A stretch of 10,594 nucleotides of DNA from an uncultured Eubacteriales bacterium. GTDB taxonomy: Bacteria; Bacillota; Clostridia; Oscillospirales; CAG-382. The notes below the pieces were generated by a model, which saw only the letters and a program-made list of their open reading frames with translations, was not told where the DNA came from and ran no database searches. The stretch covers positions 1 to 10,594 of the forward strand of contig URCT01000091.1 in NCBI GenBank assembly GCA_900546385.1, read 5' to 3'. Positions 1 to 6,709 of this stretch are shown piece after piece. The first letter of the stretch is position 1, and every line of letters begins with the position of its first letter. The position numbers were made by a program, and so were the translations under genes.

Positions 1-6
1 GGCGGT

Positions 7-53
7 CTCCGACGCACAAAAACTTGCCACCGGCAACTTTTTGTGCGTCCGAG
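7..53. repeat. Long near-perfect hairpin in non-coding DNA
   Basis: Arms 11-28 and 32-49 are 18 bases each and complementary at 17 of 18 positions (one C opposite C), around a 3-base loop. The pairing resumes after another mismatch (7-9 with 51-53). The stem contains an A5/T5 block, so it is not a classic GC-stem plus U-tract terminator in either direction. No gene covers it. It is the first of three hairpins in a row within 1-125. It could be a processed RNA structure, a weak terminator or a dispersed palindromic repeat. The structure is certain from sequence; its role is unknown. Confidence 0.7.
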
Positions 54-63
54 CAGCATTTTT

Positions 64-92
64 CCTGCTTTTTGTAAAACACAAAAAGCAGG
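64..92. repeat. Second hairpin of the 1-125 array
   Basis: Arms 64-75 (CCTGCTTTTTGT) and 81-92 (ACAAAAAGCAGG) pair perfectly over 12 bp around a 5-base loop. It lies just beyond the terminator hairpin at 95-124 in the direction of minus-strand transcription. On the minus strand it is followed by about five A residues, and on the plus strand by G/C and then A residues, so it is not itself a good intrinsic terminator. It may act as a back-up stop, a 3' stabiliser or a small repeat. Confidence 0.65.
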
Positions 93-94
93 GC

Positions 95-124
95 AAAAAA
101 ACTTCCCTTTCGGGAAGTTTTTTT
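95..124 (-). terminator. Intrinsic terminator of the minus-strand gene block
   Basis: Arms 95-107 and 112-124 are perfectly complementary (13 bp) around a 4-base loop that reads GAAA on the minus strand. The stem core is CTTCCC/GGGAAG, flanked by A7 on one side and T7 on the other, so it can work in both directions. The TAA stop of the J-domain gene (123-125) overlaps its edge, which makes this the natural end of the minus-strand transcription unit. Confidence 0.88.
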
Positions 125-755
125 ACCTGCATCCGCTGCACAGACAATTCAGGCATAACATCGTCGTACACAAGTCACCACAGGAACAGCCGACACAATC
201 CGTATCCGTCTGCGCAGAAGGATTCCACGAGCCATAGGAAACGTTCGCAGCCCGGTCACGCGCCGCACGGTATTCCATATTTCCCGGCGCCATGGCGCAG
301 GCACGCTCCAAACAGGCTCTGCCGTCAAACGGCCGCCCGGTCGCCATGAGCACAACGCCGTACAGAAAATTCCACTCCGCACCGCGGTCATCGTTCGGAA
401 TCGCCTGCAGCCGCGCTTCCGCCGCCGCATAACCTCCGGCGTTGATGCAGTTGCGGACATACACATAATCCGCCGCATGGGTGCCTTGATAAGAGGCATT
501 GCCGTAGGTCTGCGAACCGTAGCGTTGTGAACCACACCCGGACGTTTTCGCACCGGAGGCACGCATTTTCTGAATCTCGTCATAGGCGGCATTGATCTCC
601 TGCATTTTTTCGTTTGCAAGCTCCGCAAGGTCACTGCCGGCATACTTGTCGGGATGGTATTTTTTGGCAAGCTCTCTGTAAGCCTTTTTGATTTCTTCGT
701 CGGTTGCGTTTTCCGAAACGCCTAAGACGCTGTAAGGATTCTTATTGGAATTCAA
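123..755 (-). CDS. J-domain protein with TPR-like middle and cysteine-rich tail
   Basis: The protein has 210 aa. Residues 5-64 form a J domain with the HPD motif at 34-36, which in this family stimulates the ATPase of Hsp70/DnaK. Residues 100-168 look like a pair of helical TPR-type repeats. The last 24 residues contain eight cysteines (C187, 190, 192, 196, 201, 204, 206, 209), suggesting metal binding; similar cysteine tails occur in other clostridial J proteins. It lacks the G/F region and CxxCxGxG zinc centre of full DnaJ, so it is a specialised co-chaperone. The start is TTG, 7 bases after AAGGAG and directly before the J domain; no ATG fits. It overlaps the DUF5685 stop by 4 bases (TTGA), suggesting translational coupling, and is the last gene of its block. 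The domain call is secure; the client is unknown. Confidence 0.9.
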   Translation of the reverse strand: MNSNKNPYSVLGVSENATDEEIKKAYRELAKKYHPDKYAGSDLAELANEKMQEINAAYDEIQKMRASGAKTSGCGSQRYGSQTYGNASYQGTHAADYVYVRNCINAGGYAAAEARLQAIPNDDRGAEWNFLYGVVLMATGRPFDGRACLERACAMAPGNMEYRAARDRAANVSYGSWNPSAQTDTDCVGCSCGDLCTTMLCLNCLCSGCR

Positions 756-1612
756 TGCGTTTCTCCTTTTTTCTTCCTGTTCGCCAGATCTTCCGTGGTT
801 TTGTACATTCCTTCAAAAACAATATGATACAGCAGCGTGCGGATATCCGTATCTTCAAAATCCATTAAATCAAACGCGTTTCCGATCGAAACAAGCTCGT
901 TTTTCATGGTATCGGCGATCGCTTTTCGGTCGCTCTCCGACAACTCTGTACCGTAAAGCCGCACAAACGGGTTATACGTGCCGCATTTTCGGTCTTTTTC
1001 AAAATCATCCAGCGCGTCGGCCGCATAGATCCACCGTCCCACATGGCTTCCGACGTTTCGCGCCAACAGCTTTTGCTCTCCCTCCAAGCCGAAGGAAAAG
1101 CATTCAGCACATACCACACCGAAGAGATCAGCCGGCTTGTCAAAGGAATCGCTCGGCTCCGCTTCATACGCCGAAAGCTGGGTCAACTGTTGCTGCACAA
1201 GGGCACGCAGTCCCTCAAGTCCGGCTTTTTTTCGAAAATGCGCCGCAAAGGGCTGTGCCATCCGATAAAGCATTCGTTTTGCACCGCGCGTGTCAGCCAC
1301 ATCATCGGCCACCTTGCCGTAAACAAGCAGTGCCGATACACGTGCGCTGTACGCAAGCACCGCATTTTGCCGCAGCATCGGGTGCCTTTTGAACGGATGC
1401 AGAAAGCACCGTTCGGGCTGTATTTCCGGCTTTGTCTTTTCCAAAGCCATGCGCACAAGTGCCAAAAACACACCGTCATACGACAGTGTGACGCGCGAAC
1501 AAAAGCCGGTGCAGCGTCCCATGCTCTTGCAAAGGCCGCAGTATACGGCGCGATACAGCACATGATGCTTTAATTTTAGCTCTGGCGGATATTCTCTCAC
1601 ATAGCCGAACAT
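752..1612 (-). CDS. DUF5685 family protein
   Basis: The protein has 286 aa and no signal peptide or obvious membrane span. I recognise it as DUF5685 from the N-terminal MFGYV start and the cysteine block YCGLCKSMGRCTGFCSR (C25, C28, C34, C38) followed by LSYDG. Two aspartate-rich motifs stand out: DDVAD at 103-107 and DALDDFEKD at 199-207, the latter followed by GTYNPF. Their order and spacing recall the two Asp motifs of squalene/phytoene synthases, but that likeness is my inference and no activity is known to me. The ATG lies after AAAGG, 13 bases beyond the TrmH-like gene stop. The gene's own stop overlaps the TTG of the J-domain gene, so the two are probably made together. Confidence 0.82.
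   Translation of the reverse strand: MFGYVREYPPELKLKHHVLYRAVYCGLCKSMGRCTGFCSRVTLSYDGVFLALVRMALEKTKPEIQPERCFLHPFKRHPMLRQNAVLAYSARVSALLVYGKVADDVADTRGAKRMLYRMAQPFAAHFRKKAGLEGLRALVQQQLTQLSAYEAEPSDSFDKPADLFGVVCAECFSFGLEGEQKLLARNVGSHVGRWIYAADALDDFEKDRKCGTYNPFVRLYGTELSESDRKAIADTMKNELVSIGNAFDLMDFEDTDIRTLLYHIVFEGMYKTTEDLANRKKKGETH
763..768 (-). promoter_or_regulatory. Shine-Dalgarno site fixing the TTG start of the J-domain gene
   Basis: The minus strand reads AAGGAG here, then 7 bases, then TTG at 755-753. The site lies inside the 3' end of the DUF5685 coding sequence. It supports the TTG start, because no in-frame ATG exists before the conserved J domain. Confidence 0.75.
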
Positions 1613-1625
1613 ATTTCAAAGCCTT

Positions 1626-2483
1626 TCACAACGTCGTTTCGCCGGTTTTATGCTCCGCCCGTTCGGGAATGCTCCCGCGTTCGGCAAGCTTTTCGGCAAA
1701 CATGGCACAAACGGTTGCCGTCGGCAGAGAATACCGCACCTCTTGGCGCACATACGGAATGTGCACGATGGCATCCGCCGCTTCCATGAAACAAGGCGAA
1801 ATGCCGCGTTTTTCACCGCCGATAAACAGCACAAACGGCGCACGCGGCGAAAAGGCTGCTAACGGCTGGGAGTTTTTCACTAAAGCCGAACACACGATTT
1901 GCACGCCGTGCGCGCGGATTTCTTCCACCGTTTGCGCATCCTCGGACGGCAGGAACGCCATGTCGCACCGTTCGCTTGCACCGGCCGACGCACGCGCCAT
2001 CACACCTGCCGCGTTTGTCCAATCCCGTTTGGGAAGCAAAAAGCCCTTACAACCCATGGCGTACAGCACGCGCACGGCATAGCCGAGATTAAACGGATCC
2101 TCGATGCCGTCGAGGCACACGAAATAATCGCCGTCCCGAACGGTTTCCAACAGCTCGGAAAGCGTGCTGTAGGTGCGTTCAGATGCAAAGGCGATCACAC
2201 CGCCATGGGTATGTCCGGCGTGTTCTCCGGCAGATTCGCGCACCAAGGCATCGATTTTCTCCCGTTCGGCAAGAACGGTCGGAATCTGATTTTGCTTCAA
2301 ATAGGCCAAAAGCGCGAGAAGCTTTCGGTCGCGCTTTTCCTTTTTATTTTTATCAACAAGGACGGTTTTTATCACGCGCTTTTTGCCTTCAACAGCCGCG
2401 CGCACCGACAGCTCACCTTCTAACAGCGTAAGGCCGTCAAAATCTTTGGGCACTCGGCGTTCCGTCTTTTCCGCCATGCTCAT
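1626..2483 (-). CDS. TrmH/SpoU-family RNA 2'-O-methyltransferase (variant motif 3)
   Basis: The protein has 285 aa and is probably cytosolic. Residues 16-105 form a small N-terminal domain, of the substrate-binding type seen in TrmH relatives. The SPOUT catalytic domain follows: motif 1 DGIEDPFNLGYAVR (125-138, with N132 and R138), motif 2 LFIGGEKRGIS (219-229, with E224), and motif 3 starting IPYVRQEV at 242. The family uses S-adenosylmethionine to methylate a ribose 2'-OH in rRNA or tRNA. Motif 3 differs from the usual SLNVS core and reads YSLPT at 251-255, so the target may not match RlmB or TrmH and I give no symbol. The ATG overlaps the TGA of the MORN gene (ATGA). A second Met at residue 3 is an alternative start. 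The last 20 residues are charged and probably disordered. Confidence 0.85.
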   Translation of the reverse strand: MSMAEKTERRVPKDFDGLTLLEGELSVRAAVEGKKRVIKTVLVDKNKKEKRDRKLLALLAYLKQNQIPTVLAEREKIDALVRESAGEHAGHTHGGVIAFASERTYSTLSELLETVRDGDYFVCLDGIEDPFNLGYAVRVLYAMGCKGFLLPKRDWTNAAGVMARASAGASERCDMAFLPSEDAQTVEEIRAHGVQIVCSALVKNSQPLAAFSPRAPFVLFIGGEKRGISPCFMEAADAIVHIPYVRQEVRYSLPTATVCAMFAEKLAERGSIPERAEHKTGETTL

Positions 2484-3391
2484 GCGGCCGTGTCCGCCGC
2501 AGCAGCCGGCGTTTCGGGCGTTTGCACGGTATCGGTGCTTTCGGCGATCTGACCGCCGGCAAACGTGCCGACATACGGTGCTTTGCCGTTGCCGAAATCA
2601 TAGGTGCCGTTTCCTTCCATCACATCGTTGACCCAAGCGCCGTCGTAGCTTTGGCCGGAGGCCCAGATATACTTGCCGCTGCCGTTGCGTTTGCCGCCGA
2701 GATAATCGCCGACGTAGGTATCGCCGTTGGAAAAAGCAAACTTATTCTTTCCGGTATAGACCATGCCGTTTTCGAGCGTGACGGTGATTTCCGCCGAACC
2801 GGTACGCTTATCGTCCGCAAACGCGCCATAGTAATACGAGCCGTCTGGATAATGTTCCTCGCCGACGCCGTTACGCTTGCCGTCCTTCCATTCGCCGTAG
2901 TAGTATGAACCGTCGGCAAAAACGTATTTGCCCTTGCCGTCGGGTTTGCCGTCAACGACGCTTCCGGTATAGGTCGCGCCGGAGGCGGCCGTAAAGACGG
3001 CCTCGCCGGTCAGCTTATCCGCCGTGAAATCGCCCGCATAGGTGTCGCCGTTCTTATAGGTGATGGTGCCTTTGCCCTCTCGGACAATGCCCTTTAAGCT
3101 GCCTTCGAACACGTCGCCCGTGCTGTAAACGATTTTGCCTTGTGCCGAATCGGCCTCCTTGGTCAGCTTTCCGCTAATGCCGTCGGCGTAATGCACCGAG
3201 CCGTCCACCGGCTGTCCGTTTTTGACGTGTCCGGAGAATTTCACACCGTCTTTGGAAATATAGCGATAGCCGCTTGCCAAAAGAATCACGCCGACGAGGG
3301 CGATGATGGCAAGAGCCGCCGCAAGCGTCAGTGCAAGCGGACTTGTTCTTCTCTTTCTTCTGCGCACGGTGCGCGTAGGCTGTCCCTGCAT
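2480..3391 (-). CDS. Membrane-anchored MORN-repeat protein
   Basis: The protein has 303 aa. A basic stretch (RRRKRR, 10-15) precedes one membrane span at about 18-40, so the protein is probably anchored with its N terminus inside and the rest outside. Residues 50-86 are a linker. From about 87 to 279 run roughly eight MORN-type repeats of 20-24 residues, with recurring pieces such as GDTYAGDF (115-122), GSYYYGEW (161-168) and GDTYVGDY (223-230). The tail from 284 is rich in T, P and A. MORN repeats form elongated beta-hairpin stacks that bind proteins or lipids; a bacterial role cannot be named from sequence. The ATG is 9 bases after AAAGGAG. The gene overlaps the TrmH-like gene by 4 bases and lies 63 bases after the two-span membrane gene. 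Confidence 0.85.
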   Translation of the reverse strand: MQGQPTRTVRRRKRRTSPLALTLAAALAIIALVGVILLASGYRYISKDGVKFSGHVKNGQPVDGSVHYADGISGKLTKEADSAQGKIVYSTGDVFEGSLKGIVREGKGTITYKNGDTYAGDFTADKLTGEAVFTAASGATYTGSVVDGKPDGKGKYVFADGSYYYGEWKDGKRNGVGEEHYPDGSYYYGAFADDKRTGSAEITVTLENGMVYTGKNKFAFSNGDTYVGDYLGGKRNGSGKYIWASGQSYDGAWVNDVMEGNGTYDFGNGKAPYVGTFAGGQIAESTDTVQTPETPAAAADTAA

Positions 3392-3454
3392 GGTTTCAAA
3401 CTCCTTTATGTGTTGATTGATTGAATCGATTGAATCAATGCGTGGATATCCGCA

Positions 3455-4165
3455 TCATTCGGTTTCTTCTGGGGTTTCGGTGTTTTCAGATGTTTCCGTA
3501 TTTTCGGGAACGGCTTCGTTTTCGCCCGTTTCATCCGTTTGATCGGTTTCATCCGTTTGATCGGCTTCGGCGGCTGCGGCAGCTTCTTCGGCGCGGCGTT
3601 TTTCCTCGTCTTCATTCAGCTTTTCCTGTTCGTCAAGCAGCGAATCGTCGCGTCCGTTGACGCCGTAGGCGTGCTTGTTGGAATCGCCGTTCATAAGAGA
3701 ATTCGTCCAATTGCCGAAAAAGCGAATAACGCCCGTTGCGGCAAACGCGGTAGCAAGCAAAAGAAGGACGATGGCTGCGGTCTTGGCAAGCGGCAGGCGT
3801 TCCTTATAATGCTTTTCAAAGCTTTTGGAGCGTTTTTCTTCCGGAAGATAGTAGGAAAGCTCCGCCTTTTCGGCAAAGAGCAGCTCCGTGTCGTTTAAGT
3901 CGGGCGTCTGCGGCGTGCAGACGGTCACGGCACGTGCAAGCGGTGAGCCGCCCCGAACGAACGTCCGAACAAGAAACGACAGAGCCGCACCGGTGTAGCC
4001 GAGCTGTTTCAACGTTTTGGCTTTCTCCGGCGCATCGGCATCCGCTTTAATCAAGCGGCCGACAAAGCCGGAAAGCACGCGCTGCACGGCGAACGAATAC
4101 ACGGCCGCCGCAAGAATGGCCGCAAAAATCGTCCAGACAAACATGGTAAGCGTGGATTCCGTCAT
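3455..4165 (-). CDS. Two-span membrane protein with acidic repeat tail, family unknown
   Basis: The protein has 236 aa from the ATG at 4165. That ATG has AAAGGAG 10 bases upstream; a GTG at 4186 in the same frame would add 7 residues but lies on top of that ribosome site. Membrane spans are at about 7-28 and 127-149, separated by about 100 residues with many charges. From 170 the protein is hydrophilic: a helical E/K/A-rich part (175-201), then a low-complexity acidic tail containing DQTDET twice and ENTET/SENTET. I do not recognise a family and see no catalytic motif. It sits between parB (48 bases upstream) and the MORN gene (63 bases downstream), so an envelope role alongside the MORN protein is possible but only a guess. 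Confidence 0.75.
   Translation of the reverse strand: MTESTLTMFVWTIFAAILAAAVYSFAVQRVLSGFVGRLIKADADAPEKAKTLKQLGYTGAALSFLVRTFVRGGSPLARAVTVCTPQTPDLNDTELLFAEKAELSYYLPEEKRSKSFEKHYKERLPLAKTAAIVLLLLATAFAATGVIRFFGNWTNSLMNGDSNKHAYGVNGRDDSLLDEQEKLNEDEEKRRAEEAAAAAEADQTDETDQTDETGENEAVPENTETSENTETPEETE
3528..3563. repeat. Perfect 18-base tandem duplication in coding sequence
   Basis: Two identical 18-base units, 3528-3545 and 3546-3563, lie back to back in frame in the acidic tail of the two-span membrane protein and encode DQTDET twice. This looks like slippage expansion of a low-complexity tail. Confidence 0.85.
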
Positions 4166-4175
4166 AACCGTCTCA

Positions 4176-4182
4176 CTCCTTT
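4176..4182 (-). promoter_or_regulatory. Shine-Dalgarno site choosing the ATG at 4165
   Basis: The minus strand reads AAAGGAG, 10 bases before the ATG at 4165-4163. The longer GTG start at 4186 would place this site inside the coding sequence, so the shorter protein is preferred. Confidence 0.7.
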
Positions 4183-4213
4183 GCACAAAGCCGTTTTCCG
4201 GCAGCTGTTTCGG

Positions 4214-5173
4214 CTAATTTTTGAATTCATCGAAAATATCATCGCCGCATAACTGTTTTAACAGCGTTTCCAAATCCTCGTTATTGTAATATTCGATCTC
4301 CAAGCGTCCGGCGCCTTTCTTACGTCCCGAAGCCGCGATCACGGCTTTGCGGCCGAGCTTGCCGGTGACCTTTTCCTGCAATTTGTCCATGTAGATTTTG
4401 AATTCTGCCTTAGCGGTGCGCTTTTCCTCTTGGACATTGCCTCTTTCGCGGCGCGTGAGCAGGTTTTTGACGTATTTTTCGGTATCACGCACCGAAAGCT
4501 GTTTGGCAAGCACCACGTCAAGCGCCTCGTTGATGGCTTCCTCGCTGCCGAGCGGCAGAAGGGTGCGTGCGTGACCCGAGGTGATATCGCCGCTCGCCAA
4601 AAAGTCGAGCACATTGGCAGGCAGACTGAGAAGCCGCAGAGAATTGGTCAGATTCGGCCGGGAAATGCCGACGATTTTGGCGGTTTCCTCTTGGGTAAGA
4701 CCGAATTCGTCGATTAAGCGTTTGAGACCGCGTGCCACTTCGACCGGGTTCAGATCCTCACGCTGGAGGTTCTCAACGAGCATGATGGCACTTGCTTCGG
4801 TGTCATTTAGCTCCTTGACCACCACCGGCACTTCGGTAAGCCCCGCCATTTTGGACGCGCGCCACCGGCGTTCGCCCGAAATGATGCGGTATTTTCCTTT
4901 TAACAGTTCCTTGGTTTCGGCATCGTCCTCTGGACGGGCGGCACTGCGCACCACAAGCGGCTGCAAAACGCCATGCGCGGCAATGGAATCCGCGAGTGCC
5001 TGCAAAGCTCCTTCATCAAAGCTTTTGCGCGGTTGGTTGCGATCCGGCTCGATATCCGAAAGGCGCACCGAGGTAATGCTTGCCGCATCCGTCGGCGCGG
5101 ACCACTCGTTAATACCGGTTTCCGTAAAAATTTTGTCCAGACCTTTGCCGAGACCTCCGAATTTTTTAGCCAT
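4214..5173 (-). CDS. parB: Chromosome partitioning protein ParB (Spo0J family)
   Basis: The protein has 319 aa, slightly longer than the B. subtilis protein. The N terminus KKFGGLGKGLDKIF (3-16) matches the segment that in Spo0J contacts ParA/Soj. The ParB N-terminal CTP-binding domain spans about 34-145, with GERRWRA (100-106) and ENLQREDLNP (134-143). A helix-turn-helix for parS recognition follows (about 157-181), then a C-terminal dimerisation region (about 258-319). The family loads on parS near the origin, spreads as a CTP-dependent clamp and recruits SMC/condensin. The ATG follows AAAGGA by 8-9 bases. The gene directly upstream is an MBOAT acyltransferase, not parA as is usual. N-terminus retention suggests a ParA partner exists elsewhere. 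A Noc-type paralogue is less likely given the GLGKGL start. Confidence 0.93.
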   Translation of the reverse strand: MAKKFGGLGKGLDKIFTETGINEWSAPTDAASITSVRLSDIEPDRNQPRKSFDEGALQALADSIAAHGVLQPLVVRSAARPEDDAETKELLKGKYRIISGERRWRASKMAGLTEVPVVVKELNDTEASAIMLVENLQREDLNPVEVARGLKRLIDEFGLTQEETAKIVGISRPNLTNSLRLLSLPANVLDFLASGDITSGHARTLLPLGSEEAINEALDVVLAKQLSVRDTEKYVKNLLTRRERGNVQEEKRTAKAEFKIYMDKLQEKVTGKLGRKAVIAASGRKKGAGRLEIEYYNNEDLETLLKQLCGDDIFDEFKN

Positions 5174-5240
5174 GAAATATTCCTTTCTTTCGGCATCGCC
5201 TTATAGCGGCGAATGCACCGAAAATGCGTGCGCGGTTCTG

Positions 5241-6647
5241 TCAGAATTGGAAATACAAAAACGGGCTGTAGCTGTTACCGGCCAAAAGCGCGGTGCAAAC
5301 GGCAAGAATTGCCGCAAGTGCTATGCCGCGGATCAGGCTGACGGTTCCCGTCCAAAACGCCGAGCTGTTCTCCAAGCGTGCCGCAAACCGGCCTAAGCTT
5401 TGCGAGATCGGTGCGCACAAGAGAAATGCCGCGGCAATAAAGAAGATGTTGTTCATGAATGTCACCGAAAGATCGGTGTTTATGAACGTTTCGGCTCGAA
5501 ACATCGCGCCGAGATAGGAAAAGGCGCGGCCGATATCGCGGAAATAGAAAAAGACAAAGCCGATATCCACCACAAGGATCAAATAGATATGCCGGATAAA
5601 GGCCGGCAGACGTTCAAACGGCTTGCGAAACACCCGTTCAAGTGCGATGAACACGCCGTTGTACAAGCCCCAAAAGATAAAATTCCAGCTGGCACCGTGC
5701 CAAAAGCCTGTTAACAGCCACACGACAAACAGGTTCAAGAAAACGTGCCTGCGGTTTCCGCCGAGCGGAATATAGACATAGTCGCGGAAAAAGCTGCCGA
5801 GCGTCATATGCCACCGCCGCCAAAATTCCGAAACCGATTTGGAAATATACGGATAATTGAAGTTTTCCGGGAAGCGGAAGCCGAAAATTCGTCCAAGACC
5901 GATGGCCATATCGCTGTAGCCCGAAAAATCGAAGTACAATTGGACGATATACATAAGACTGCCGAGCCAAGCGGCAAGTGTCGGCAACGACGCCGGATCG
6001 GCCTCCATATACTTTTTGGCAAGCACACCGGCCGTATCCGCAAGAATCACCTTTTTGGCAAGACCGCAGATAAAACGCTGCATCCCGGCATAGGCCGACG
6101 AAACGGAATGCGCGCGTGCGCCGATCTCCTTCTGCACATCGGTATAGCGCACGATCGGTCCGGCGACAAGCTGAAAATACATGGAAAGGTACAGCAAATA
6201 GCAGGAAAAGCGCGGCTGCGCCTTGCAGTCGCCGCGATACACATCGATGACATAGGTTAGCGTCTGGAAGGTATAGAAAGAAATGCCGATGGGCAGTTCG
6301 AATTCCGGCACGGGAAGCATCGAGCCGAAAAGGGCATTGATGTTTTCCGCAAAGAAGCCCGAATACTTGAACAGCACAAACACGCCGATATCAAAAACGA
6401 GCGACGCGGCAAACGCGGCCTTGGCACGCCAGGTGCCGCGGTGCGTTTCGATGCTGCGTGCGTTTCGGAAATCGAGCCATGCCGTCAATACCAAAAGCAG
6501 CATCCATGCCGGTCTTCCCCAGGCGTAAAACACCAAGGAAAAAACAAGTAACACTGCATTTTTGACAGGCGTTGATTTGGAAAAGAAGTATAAAAGGAGA
6601 TTTAACGGTAAAAATAGGTAAAGAAAGATTAAACTTGCAAAAATCAT
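5241..6647 (-). CDS. MBOAT-family membrane O-acyltransferase (AlgI-like)
   Basis: The protein has 468 aa with about ten or more hydrophobic spans through its length. Family marks are FWRRWHMTLGSFFRDYVYIP (275-294, with H280) and LLTGFWHGASWNF (311-323, with H317, the family's near-invariant catalytic histidine). Upstream are PIGISFYTFQTL (119-130) and FDFSGYSDMAIG (239-250), typical of AlgI/PatA/DltB-like members. These enzymes move acyl groups, often acetyl, onto polysaccharides outside the membrane. The usual SGNH/DHHW-type partner protein is absent from the next gene, so the acceptor is unknown; peptidoglycan or an exopolysaccharide are possibilities. The ATG has AGAGG 8 bases upstream. 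The gene starts the minus-strand block, divergent from spoVAC with 62 bases between, and lies 67 bases before parB. I see no convincing promoter in that gap. Confidence 0.9.
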   Translation of the reverse strand: MIFASLIFLYLFLPLNLLLYFFSKSTPVKNAVLLVFSLVFYAWGRPAWMLLLVLTAWLDFRNARSIETHRGTWRAKAAFAASLVFDIGVFVLFKYSGFFAENINALFGSMLPVPEFELPIGISFYTFQTLTYVIDVYRGDCKAQPRFSCYLLYLSMYFQLVAGPIVRYTDVQKEIGARAHSVSSAYAGMQRFICGLAKKVILADTAGVLAKKYMEADPASLPTLAAWLGSLMYIVQLYFDFSGYSDMAIGLGRIFGFRFPENFNYPYISKSVSEFWRRWHMTLGSFFRDYVYIPLGGNRRHVFLNLFVVWLLTGFWHGASWNFIFWGLYNGVFIALERVFRKPFERLPAFIRHIYLILVVDIGFVFFYFRDIGRAFSYLGAMFRAETFINTDLSVTFMNNIFFIAAAFLLCAPISQSLGRFAARLENSSAFWTGTVSLIRGIALAAILAVCTALLAGNSYSPFLYFQF

Positions 6648-6709
6648 GTCAAAACCTCTGACGTATCCGTTCGGTTACAGGGGCAAATAAAATCAAAAGG
6701 AGTTCCGTT

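Noticed and set aside
745..1573. Long plus-strand open frames opposite DUF5685
   Set aside because: They lie antisense to a recognisable gene, have no domain resemblance, and are composition shadows.
2530..3130. Repetitive DNA (possible CRISPR or minisatellite)
   Set aside because: The repetition comes from degenerate MORN protein repeats with no identical spaced units.
3432..3460. Imperfect hairpin and GATTGAATC direct repeats around the membrane-protein stop
   Set aside because: It is bulged, lacks a T-tract, and the repeats are short AT-rich runs; a regulatory call is not supported.
4166..4186. GTG start at 4186 for the two-span membrane protein
   Set aside because: A strong AAAGGAG lies between it and the ATG at 4165, correctly spaced only for the ATG.
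4189..4215. Alternative hairpins between parB and the membrane gene (GCCG-TTTTC-CGGC and AGCCG/CGGCT)
   Set aside because: The stems are only 4-5 bp with no U-tract, too weak to call an attenuator or terminator.
4581..5396. 271-codon plus-strand open frame opposite parB
   Set aside because: It is fully antisense to conserved ParB sequence and shows no recognisable family; it is a shadow of GC-rich coding.
6663..6690. Sigma-G-like promoter (GTATC ... CAAATAA) before spoVAC
   Set aside because: The -10 matches only three of five fixed bases, and the implied start point would fall inside the ribosome binding site.
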